Source: Candidatus Moraniibacteriota bacterium
GTDB lineage: Bacteria; Patescibacteriota; Minisyncoccia; Moranbacterales; UBA1568
NCBI GenBank assembly: GCA_903893925.1
Contig: CAITOC010000047.1
Location: 1-48,492, forward strand
Reading direction: 5' to 3'
DNA: 48,492 nt
In this document: piece after piece, positions 27,756-35,408 of the stretch
Numbering within the stretch: position 1 is the first letter of the stretch
Layout: the number at the start of each line of letters is the position of its first letter
Notes under the pieces: model-generated
Database searches by the model: none
The model's input: only the letters and a program-made list of their open reading frames with translations
Told to the model about the DNA's origin: nothing
Made by a program: the position numbers and the translations under genes

Positions 27756-29386
27756 ACGATCACAACACGAATACCGGCATACGATCTTGGGTGAGAAATA
27801 TCCCGAAAAGTGTCCTGATCCTGATCGGGATCATACTGGTCGGTATATTCCTGCGCACATACCGGTTCCACGACTGGCTGGAATTCAAGACCGACCAATC
27901 CCGGGATGCGAGCCTCGTCCAAGACGTGGTACGCCATGATGCGCCGTGGCCACTTTTGGGTCCGGCTATGGGGAATTATGCAACCGATGACGGTGCTCAT
28001 TTCCGGATCGGTCCGATATACTATTCTTTTCAGATCCTCTCCGCAAAGGTATTCGGCCCCACTCCCGACGCGTTGGCCTATCCCGATCTGTTCTTCTCGA
28101 TCCTGACGATCCCGCTCCTCTATTTTTTTCTCAGGAAAGCCTTTGCAGAGAAACTTTCTTTGTGGCTGACCGCTCTGTATACGGTTTCCTTTTTTGCCAT
28201 ACGGTATTCGCGGTTTGCCTGGAATTCCAACCTGATCCCGTTCTTCGTATTGCTCTTCCTTTTGTCCTTGTACGAATTTTGGATACGCCGGGAGCGGGTT
28301 TCGTGGTGGTGGGTCGGCGCACTCGGAGTAGCATTGGGTGTCGGAATCCAATTACATGTCATCACGCTCATACTCTTCTCGGGATTTTTTCTGTTCCTTG
28401 CCATCATCATGTCGATACGGTGGAAGGGGATTCGGTACAAGTTGCTTGCGGTTTGTACCCTGGCACTACTCCTCAACGCCGGTCAGATACGAAGCGAAGT
28501 AGAGACGAATTTCGCCAATGCGAGGATATTCCTTGGCTATTTTATGAAGAGCGACCAAATCGTCTCCCAAGACGAGACCGATGGTGGGCCGAGTATACTC
28601 AACGACGTCGACTGTCATATCCAGGGCAATTCCTATATGTTGACTTCGCTCGGAGAGGACAGTTGTTCGTATACGTTTGGGAGTCTACTCTCGGGAGAAA
28701 TGAACAAGAATGTTCGAAACTGGTTCTTTTGGGTGACGCTGGCGACGAGTCTCGCCTTCTCGGTTTTGGGATATGTCGTGCTTTTCAACCGAGCCCGCAA
28801 AGAGACGGATGCAGATAAGAGGGTCTGGTTCCTCCTTCTTGCCTCGTACCTGGCAGTCTCGTTTTTGGTCATGCTTCCCGTCATCAAGGGAAAAATCGAG
28901 CTTCGCTACTTCAGTTTTGCATTCTTTGCCCCCTTCCTTTTCCTCGGATTTTTGGTAGACTATCTGAAGTCGGCATTTCCGGGATCTTTCAAAGTCGTAG
29001 CGACTCTGCTCTTTTTGGTCATACTTTCGGCCAATACGGTTTCTCTGGTCGCGATGACTCAGGAACTTCTGGACAAGAACAGGCTGTTTTCGAACTCGGT
29101 CGTGCTCGATGAGATGGATCCGATTGTCAGTTACATGACGGAATATGCGTACGGAAATCATACCGTTTCCCTTGGTGGAGACTCCAGAATCGTGGATTTC
29201 GCATTCGCCCCGTTGCAGTACCTTTCGGAATCTCGGGGTATGACACTCGTGCGATCAGCAGATGAAGGCGTTGCATTTGCGTCTCGTAACGAGCGACCGT
29301 CGTTTTTCATCAATAACAAACAGAATTCGGCTACCGCTGTCGGATATCTGAAAATAGGCCAGAAACTCTATGTCCACCGATACTGA
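27752..29386 (+). CDS. GT-C membrane glycosyltransferase, array paralog
   Basis: FLRTYRFHDWLEFKTDQSRDASLV, RIGPIYYSFQILSAKVFGPTPDALAYPDLFFSILTIP, DCHIQGNSYMLTSLGEDSC. ATGA overlap with previous gene. Confidence 0.86.
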   Translation: MNDHNTNTGIRSWVRNIPKSVLILIGIILVGIFLRTYRFHDWLEFKTDQSRDASLVQDVVRHDAPWPLLGPAMGNYATDDGAHFRIGPIYYSFQILSAKVFGPTPDALAYPDLFFSILTIPLLYFFLRKAFAEKLSLWLTALYTVSFFAIRYSRFAWNSNLIPFFVLLFLLSLYEFWIRRERVSWWWVGALGVALGVGIQLHVITLILFSGFFLFLAIIMSIRWKGIRYKLLAVCTLALLLNAGQIRSEVETNFANARIFLGYFMKSDQIVSQDETDGGPSILNDVDCHIQGNSYMLTSLGEDSCSYTFGSLLSGEMNKNVRNWFFWVTLATSLAFSVLGYVVLFNRARKETDADKRVWFLLLASYLAVSFLVMLPVIKGKIELRYFSFAFFAPFLFLGFLVDYLKSAFPGSFKVVATLLFLVILSANTVSLVAMTQELLDKNRLFSNSVVLDEMDPIVSYMTEYAYGNHTVSLGGDSRIVDFAFAPLQYLSESRGMTLVRSADEGVAFASRNERPSFFINNKQNSATAVGYLKIGQKLYVHRY

Positions 29387-31037
29387 ACATTCTCCGTCGG
29401 GACGCCTTGGCAGTCTCTGTGATTGGGTCCGGACGGTTCCGAAATTCATATGTATCCTCATCGGTATCGTGGCGGTCGGGATATTCCTCCGTGCCTACCA
29501 TTTCCACGACTGGCTACGATTCAATGCGGATCAGTCGCGTGATGCCGGAGTGGCGAGCGACTCTGTCCAGGGGACCGGCGCCTATCCCTTGCTTGGTCCG
29601 AAAGCCGGCGGAACCGAATTTAAGCTCGGCGGAGCGTTCTATTCGTTGCAGATCCTTTCCGCGCAGGTATTCGGAAACAGCCCCGACAAGATGGCCTATC
29701 CGGATCTGTTCGCGTCCATCGCGACGATCCCGCTCCTCTTCCTCCTCCTTCGTCGGGTATTCCGACAGCCGGTAGCGCTTCTTTTGACGGCCATTTTGTC
29801 CGTGAGCGTCTTCGCGATCAAATACGCCCGGTTTGCCTGGAATCCGAATTCCGGGCCATTTTATTCCATACTGTTCCTATATGCACTTCTCCTATTGGCC
29901 GAGGAACAGACAAAGCGGAGATGGCTCTGGGCGATAGTCGCCGGTGTCGGTCTTGGTATCGGTGTACAGTTACACACCCTGCTTCTGATCATCATGCCGG
30001 TCACCGTTTTTGGTTTTTTCATATTTATCGGGCGAAAGCGACCAACACTCTGGCGACAGGCCGGCATCGTCTTGCTCGTCGCGCTTGCGTTGAATACGGG
30101 ACAGATCGTGGAGATGAGACAGACGAACGGTTCGAATATCAAGGCGTTTTTCGGTGGAACCGCGAGTAAGACGGCCAAGGGACACTCTATTCTTGGGAAC
30201 GTTCTTGACGATGCGACTTGTCAGATACAAGGAGACACATTCATCGTGAGCGGACTCGGCAATGACGACCAGTGCGGTTCAGTCAGCATCTCCGACACGT
30301 ATCAGAAGACCAAAGGTATCGCGGGGAAACTCGCCTTCATGGCCGGGTTATTTTTGTCGGCGGTTTTCACCGTTGGTGGGGTGTGGCTATGGATAGTGGC
30401 TCTCAAGAACACGACCGAACCGAGGAGGAAACTCGCACTGCAACTCACCTTGTGGTACGCTCTGGTCGGATTCGTCCTACTCATCCCGCTTGCAAAAGAG
30501 ATCTCGCTTCGATTCTATCTGGCGATGCTCTTCGTCCCGTTTGTCTTGCTCGGACTCTGGGCGGAGGCCGTCATTTCGTGGGCGAAAGATCACCATACCT
30601 ATGCGTATATCGCTCTCGGTATCGTTACGCTCGTTTTTGTAGGGACGAACCTTTCTGCCGTCTCGATCGCGTTTTCCGATCATTCCGGCAGGAAACAGAT
30701 CGTCGGTTCGACCGATGCGGAGATCACCCTTGGGGAAGTCGAGGGGATGGCGAAGTATATAACAGAGCATTTCCAATCGGGTCAGACGATTTATGTCCGG
30801 GGAAAGCAGACCTATCTCTTCAAGTACCTGAAATCGATCGAATACGTCACTCTGAAGAGCGGTGTCGTCTTGAAGCCGTATTCCAAGAACATGATACCGT
30901 CAAAGGATGACCAGACCGTCCTCATCGCGAATGCCATAAACAAAGGCAAGCTTACGAAGTCGATGGCGGAGGCGTATGATCCCATCGATATCCGGATCTT
31001 CGGACGGTTCTCAATCGAACAAATCGTGCTTAAATAA
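29370..31037 (+). CDS. GT-C membrane glycosyltransferase, array paralog
   Basis: FLRAYHFHDWLRFNADQSRDAGVA, KLGGAFYSLQILSAQVFGNSPDKMAYPDLFASIATIP, TCQIQGDTFIVSGLGNDDQC. Overlaps previous gene by 17 nt. Confidence 0.86.
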   Translation: MSTDTEHSPSGRLGSLCDWVRTVPKFICILIGIVAVGIFLRAYHFHDWLRFNADQSRDAGVASDSVQGTGAYPLLGPKAGGTEFKLGGAFYSLQILSAQVFGNSPDKMAYPDLFASIATIPLLFLLLRRVFRQPVALLLTAILSVSVFAIKYARFAWNPNSGPFYSILFLYALLLLAEEQTKRRWLWAIVAGVGLGIGVQLHTLLLIIMPVTVFGFFIFIGRKRPTLWRQAGIVLLVALALNTGQIVEMRQTNGSNIKAFFGGTASKTAKGHSILGNVLDDATCQIQGDTFIVSGLGNDDQCGSVSISDTYQKTKGIAGKLAFMAGLFLSAVFTVGGVWLWIVALKNTTEPRRKLALQLTLWYALVGFVLLIPLAKEISLRFYLAMLFVPFVLLGLWAEAVISWAKDHHTYAYIALGIVTLVFVGTNLSAVSIAFSDHSGRKQIVGSTDAEITLGEVEGMAKYITEHFQSGQTIYVRGKQTYLFKYLKSIEYVTLKSGVVLKPYSKNMIPSKDDQTVLIANAINKGKLTKSMAEAYDPIDIRIFGRFSIEQIVLK

Positions 31038-31070
31038 AGCACTTTTCGTCTGATTTTGGCTTCATTCGTC

Positions 31071-31169
31071 AGTTTGAAATGATGTGTTGTGTATATTGCA
31101 ACAGAAGGAGCTAGGCTCCGAATCGGATTTTAGCTCCTGAATGTAGGAGTGATTCAGTCAATTTGGTAT
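31071..31169 (-). repeat. Dispersed palindromic repeat family, copy R5
   Basis: Reverse complement: ATACCAAATTGACTGAATCACTCCTACATTCAGGAGCTAAAATCCGATTCGGAGCCTAGCTCCTTCTGTTGCAATATACACAACACATCATTTCAAACT. Same flanks, different palindromic core. Confidence 0.78.
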
Positions 31170-31172
31170 CAG

Positions 31173-31202
31173 TTGCCATGATTGGCGGATTTCGTATATA
31201 CT
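31173..31202 (+). promoter_or_regulatory. Candidate promoter for 31266..31859
   Basis: TTGCCA-N18-TATACT directly downstream of repeat R5. Confidence 0.45.
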
Positions 31203-31265
31203 ATCGGTGAAAGAGACGGCTTTGCCCACCGCGGCGATTGCGGGAACACAACCGGAACCTTCACA

Positions 31266-31859
31266 ATGGCCAAGAAAAAGTTTTTTATCGGGGACATCCT
31301 GAACCTGCTGTTCTACGATGTCAATGACGAATGCGAATTATTTCTGGACGACGACCGCTCTGAGGGAATCGACGATCTCCTCGCATTCATGCTCGGCCTC
31401 AGTACTGATCCGCAGAAATCGCCAGAAAAGCTCAAGAAGATCGGTGTTTCGGAGGCAGCGGATTATTTCGAGGACAATCATCGTTTTTCACTCGCGATGC
31501 AAGTGTGTATTGAGAGTCTTCTTTGTCAGTTCGAATGCTTTACGGAACGGAGATTCAGGGATGAATTGAAGTCCATGAAGAAACGGGCGAATAAATCGAG
31601 CTTTGGCGAAGAGATAGAAACAAACTGGCTGACGCAACAAGCACGACTTTATGCGGAGGATCAGGCTACGTCAGGCACCTCGAGTCGTAGGGTAAGACGT
31701 GGCAGGAAAAATAAATCCGAATGCGTTGATGATGAGTATGATGTGACGATGCTTGAAGTCGAATCCATCGGATACCTTCATATCCCAGCTGGTCAGGAGC
31801 GATTCGAGCGGGTGTCGAGCTTTGAACTTTTCAATGATCGTCCCATGAACACGAACTAA
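31266..31859 (+). CDS. Hypothetical protein (orphan, soluble)
   Basis: Open ORF with own promoter candidate and terminator; MAKKKFFIGDILNLLFYDVNDECELFLDDDRSEG... No family recognised. The ORF-track start at 31182 is less likely because it lies within the promoter/leader. Confidence 0.7.
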   Translation: MAKKKFFIGDILNLLFYDVNDECELFLDDDRSEGIDDLLAFMLGLSTDPQKSPEKLKKIGVSEAADYFEDNHRFSLAMQVCIESLLCQFECFTERRFRDELKSMKKRANKSSFGEEIETNWLTQQARLYAEDQATSGTSSRRVRRGRKNKSECVDDEYDVTMLEVESIGYLHIPAGQERFERVSSFELFNDRPMNTN

Positions 31860-31868
31860 TCGTGGTAG

Positions 31869-31902
31869 AACCCCTCCGGACAAATGTTGCGGAGGGTTTT
31901 TT
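31869..31902 (+). terminator. Rho-independent terminator
   Basis: CCCTCCG-gacaaatgttg-CGGAGGG followed by TTTTTT. Confidence 0.85.
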
Positions 31903-31943
31903 AGTGCTTCTTCGGCAAGTGCTTGAGAAAAGGTGGTGCCGTG

Positions 31944-31973
31944 TTGACAAAAACGCTATCGACGGGGTATGCT
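31944..31973 (+). promoter_or_regulatory. Candidate promoter for 32039..32830
   Basis: TTGACA-N18-TATGCT. Confidence 0.55.
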
Positions 31974-32038
31974 CCCGGCAAGGATGTTCTGTAGTCTTAC
32001 CAACATAACCGCCGTAAAAAGTGGAAAAGGAGAGAAAA

Positions 32039-32830
32039 ATGGAAATTAGAAATACGACAGATTCGACACTGGAGCAATTCCGTGCGAATCGCTACTGGGA
32101 AAACCTGCTTGCCGTTACGCCGGGTCTTCCGAAAGAAAAAGATTATGAATTCGCGAAAAATTTCGCGAAGCAGATGAAAGCCGGTAACTCATACGGGATC
32201 ATGTTGTATACCCATACAGCGGTTCCTTTCCAGGTCTTTATTGCACGGGTGGCACGAGTCGATGGAAGCAGAATACCGACATTCGGATACCGCGGGGAGG
32301 ATGAAATCTGCGTCAGGCTTGATGCACCAAACGGAGCTGAATGGCGATTTCTCGACACTCGGAAGAGATTGGCAATGCTGAAAAATCAATCCAAAACACT
32401 CCACTCATATCATTTCCCCGGAGATCGCGCACTTCTGGATATGCTCGGAGTCACGTCTGATTTCCTCACAGGTATTTTCGAAATGGATGAATGGTGGAGA
32501 TGGAAAGAAGAGCTGGTTCGTACGGATTCCGGCGTCCTTGAACGGGCACGGAAATTCCTCATCGAACGCGAATTGGAACAACAACTCTTTTCCGCGGATT
32601 CGTGGAGTGTCTTTGTGCCGATTGGACAAAAGACGATACTCGTCCACTATGACGGACTTGGGAGTATGCCTCTGGACAAGGCGATGGCGTTCATGAATGT
32701 CCGGACACATAAAATCGTCGAAATCGAAAATATGCTCGAATCAAAATGGTTGATGAAGGACATCTGCAACGCTATAGGAGCATTGATTCATAAGGATGTT
32801 CGGTGTATGCACGCGACGTTCTGTTATTGA
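32039..32830 (+). CDS. Hypothetical protein (orphan, soluble)
   Basis: ATG at 32039 preceded by AAGGAGA; MEIRNTTDSTLEQFRANRYWENLL... No family recognised. Confidence 0.75.
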   Translation: MEIRNTTDSTLEQFRANRYWENLLAVTPGLPKEKDYEFAKNFAKQMKAGNSYGIMLYTHTAVPFQVFIARVARVDGSRIPTFGYRGEDEICVRLDAPNGAEWRFLDTRKRLAMLKNQSKTLHSYHFPGDRALLDMLGVTSDFLTGIFEMDEWWRWKEELVRTDSGVLERARKFLIERELEQQLFSADSWSVFVPIGQKTILVHYDGLGSMPLDKAMAFMNVRTHKIVEIENMLESKWLMKDICNAIGALIHKDVRCMHATFCY

Positions 32831-32851
32831 TCGCCAACGATCATATGTATA

Positions 32852-32886
32852 AGACCTATCCGCACAAAACGGGTAGGTCTGTTTAT
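32852..32886 (+). terminator. Rho-independent terminator
   Basis: AGACCTATCCG-cacaaaa-CGGGTAGGTCT followed by GTTTATT. Confidence 0.75.
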
Positions 32887-32922
32887 TATGTGCTGTCTCA
32901 AAAAGGTCCCGATACTGCGATA

Positions 32923-33040
32923 TAATACCAAATGAACTGAATCACTGTGACGTTCAGGAGTTCGCCCCTTCGAATGACGGGGCGAACTCCTCTGGCAGCG
33001 CGATATACAAGAAATCAAGATATTTCGGTATAATTTGGTA
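32923..33040 (+). repeat. Dispersed palindromic repeat family, copy R6
   Basis: ATACCAAATGAACTGAATCACTGTGACGTTCAGGAGTTCGCCCC...GGGGCGAACTCCTCTGGCAGCGCGATATACAAGAAATCAAGATATTTCGGTATAATTTGGTA. TACCAAAT/ATTTGGTA inverted ends. Confidence 0.88.
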
Positions 33041-33088
33041 AGATTGCGGGGCATGTTTATCGGGCGTATCGTGTCTATCTTTTCCGGT

Positions 33089-34561
33089 TTATTTCGTTGG
33101 TTTTGTCGGGAGTAGCTTCAAGAGGGGATCGATGTCCGCGTTTTCCAATGCGCCGAAGAGCTTGAGAATACCGAAGTGAAGGAGAAAGAGAACGGCACCG
33201 GAAACGATGAAGGAGAATGATCCTTCTGGGAGCAATCGGGCGAGCAAGACGAGGACTGCCGAGGAGATGAAGGAAACGACCCAGAGCTTGAGCGGGATGT
33301 GGACCTTGAAATGCCGGTCGGTGAAGATGAGGATACCGGTCATCAGGATGAACGTGACGATGGTCGTGGCGATGGCCGAGCCGACAATGCCGAAGGGCGG
33401 GATGAGGGCATAGTTAAGTGCTGCGGAAGCGACGAGACCGACGCCGGAGACGTACATTGGGATCATGACCAGTCCCGCGCCGGAAACGGCAAAAGCGAGG
33501 ACATAGAATACCGTCAAAAACCCGTTACCGATGGCGAAAACGCTCATTGAGGCGGTCGCACCAGCATAGGCGTGTCCGTAGAAGAGCGAGATGATCGGGC
33601 CGGAATAGGCTGACAGGAGTGTAACGGTGGGAAAGAGGACAAGCGCAAGCAGGCGAAGGGATTTGTTCACGAGCGAGCGGGTTTCGGCTTCGTCGCGATT
33701 CGACGATGTATTGGATATCGCGGGGAGCAAGATAATTGTCAGGGCATAGAAGAGATAATAGGGGATGTTCCCGACGGTGATTACCGCATTGTAGAGTCCG
33801 GTCCAGTAATCATTTCGTAGAAGCGCTTTGACGAGGAAAAGGTCGAGCGAGGTGATGAGTTGATAGAAGAGCATGAAGAGCGTGAGTGGCCAGGCATAGT
33901 CGAGCAGTTTTTTCGTCGGGAAATCCTGCGATTCTCTTTTTTTGGTCGCCGGGAAATACTTTCCGGTCCAGATGAGGTCGAGAATGACGGCGACTCCGAA
34001 GACGACGAGCGGAGAGACGATGTAGCCGGCGACCGCTCCCTTGACCCCGAAATACCAGGCCAGGAGTATGATGAAGACCATCCGGGTGACCGAGCGGGTC
34101 GTTTTGAGAGCGGCCTGCAAACGGAAGAAATGCAGTCCGGTAAAGTAGGAAAAATAAAACGAGGCGGCGGCGAACGAAGGGATGATGAGCGAGGAAAGTC
34201 GGAAGAGCGGAGTGAGTGTCGGGTCGCCTAGGAGTGAGGCGATGAATGGGGAAGCCAGGAAAAAAAGCACCGTGACCACTGCCATGATACCCGTTTGGAG
34301 AATGACCGATGTGCGCTTGATGCCCCTGATCCGGTCGGGATGTGTCTCGAAAATCTCACTCAGATATTTCGACATGGCGGTCGGGATGCCATTACCGATG
34401 AGGATGATGACAGTCGTCGTCAGGTTCACGATGAGGCCGTATCTCCCGTAGTCGGCGGGTCCGAGTAATCGGCCCACGACGGAGTGGATGAAATATCCCG
34501 AAGCGTTGAAAATAATCTCGGAAACGGTGAGCCAGATAAGGGCGCGTGAGAAATTTTTCAT
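33089..34561 (-). CDS. Polysaccharide flippase, Wzx/MATE-MVF superfamily
   Basis: GYFIHSVVGRLLGPADYGRYGLIVNLTTTVIILIGNGIPTAMSKYLSE, about 12-14 TM segments. Confidence 0.92.
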   Translation of the reverse strand: MKNFSRALIWLTVSEIIFNASGYFIHSVVGRLLGPADYGRYGLIVNLTTTVIILIGNGIPTAMSKYLSEIFETHPDRIRGIKRTSVILQTGIMAVVTVLFFLASPFIASLLGDPTLTPLFRLSSLIIPSFAAASFYFSYFTGLHFFRLQAALKTTRSVTRMVFIILLAWYFGVKGAVAGYIVSPLVVFGVAVILDLIWTGKYFPATKKRESQDFPTKKLLDYAWPLTLFMLFYQLITSLDLFLVKALLRNDYWTGLYNAVITVGNIPYYLFYALTIILLPAISNTSSNRDEAETRSLVNKSLRLLALVLFPTVTLLSAYSGPIISLFYGHAYAGATASMSVFAIGNGFLTVFYVLAFAVSGAGLVMIPMYVSGVGLVASAALNYALIPPFGIVGSAIATTIVTFILMTGILIFTDRHFKVHIPLKLWVVSFISSAVLVLLARLLPEGSFSFIVSGAVLFLLHFGILKLFGALENADIDPLLKLLPTKPTK

Positions 34562-34576
34562 GACGGTGAAAAAAAG

Positions 34577-35173
34577 TTACGTATCTATGACCTTTCGAAT
34601 GAGCGATACGACCTCGTTTTTTGATCCGTCCGCATCGATCCGTATGAGATTGAATCGCTCAGTGTCCGTAAGGAAGAGGGACCGTTTCTTCTTTGTATAT
34701 TCCAAACCTTGTTCCGGTATACGTTCCCGTTTCGTGATTTCTTCGGGAGAGACATCGAGAAAGAACGCGAAATCGGGTCGAACGATGGTCCTGTCGAGAC
34801 TACGGAAAGCCTTTGAACCGGAAAGATACTCGATATTCACGACCGAATCGAAAAAATATCGATCCGAGAGGAGGATATCGATCCCGTATCCTTTCAGGAT
34901 ATGTTTATACATCCTGAATGCGATAACGTCGACAGCGAGCGTGAGTTTGCGCAGACGGATCGAAAACGACGAGGCTGAAGTGACCGCCTTTTCTTTGCCG
35001 GGCTTGAAGTCACGGCGTCCGCGAAGAACTCGCCATGTCTTGTGAATGAGGGAGTGTTCGAGTGCGTGAAAGTAAGCGACCTTCTTGCCACTTTTTACGA
35101 AGGAGTCACGGAGGAGGGCAGTCTGTGTGGATTTCCCGGACCCGTCGGTGCCGGAAAGAGTTATGAAAATCAT
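34577..35173 (-). CDS. Thymidylate kinase-like P-loop kinase
   Basis: MIFITLSGTDGSGKSTQTALLRDSF (Walker A), LLSDRYFFDSVVNIEY (DRY/YFDS), PDFAFFLDVSPEE. Confidence 0.85.
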   Translation of the reverse strand: MIFITLSGTDGSGKSTQTALLRDSFVKSGKKVAYFHALEHSLIHKTWRVLRGRRDFKPGKEKAVTSASSFSIRLRKLTLAVDVIAFRMYKHILKGYGIDILLSDRYFFDSVVNIEYLSGSKAFRSLDRTIVRPDFAFFLDVSPEEITKRERIPEQGLEYTKKKRSLFLTDTERFNLIRIDADGSKNEVVSLIRKVIDT

Positions 35174-35326
35174 GCGAAAGGAATCAAGAATAGGGAATCA
35201 AGCCTCTATGATCGACGATTTGAAATGAAAAAACGCTTGAAATAGGCAAAACCTGTTCATAGAGTATCAGAAAATGGTACAATAGGCAATAATGTTGACG
35301 TAAATGAAATCGGGGTTCGTTTTAAA

Positions 35327-35360
35327 AGAGGCTAAGCCTCCAATTGGAGGCTTAGCCTCT
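35327..35360. repeat. Perfect 34-nt palindrome upstream of the O-antigen-ligase-like gene
   Basis: AGAGGCTAAGCCTCCAA|TTGGAGGCTTAGCCTCT; each half also folds as GAGGCT-A/T-AGCCTC. Confidence 0.85.
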
Positions 35361-35408
35361 AGCACCTTGCTAAAAGACTTGTTTCGTAAAAATGGCTAGT
35401 TACTCTTT

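Noticed and set aside
27560-28351. 263-aa minus-strand ORF (and similar 24822..25139, 28685..29161, 26742..27329)
   Set aside because: Antisense shadows of the GT-C paralogs, rich in charged/Gln runs that recur because the sense genes are homologous.
1-33040. CRISPR array interpretation of the recurring palindromic repeats
   Set aside because: Copies are kilobases apart, in both orientations, with no regular spacers and no cas genes.
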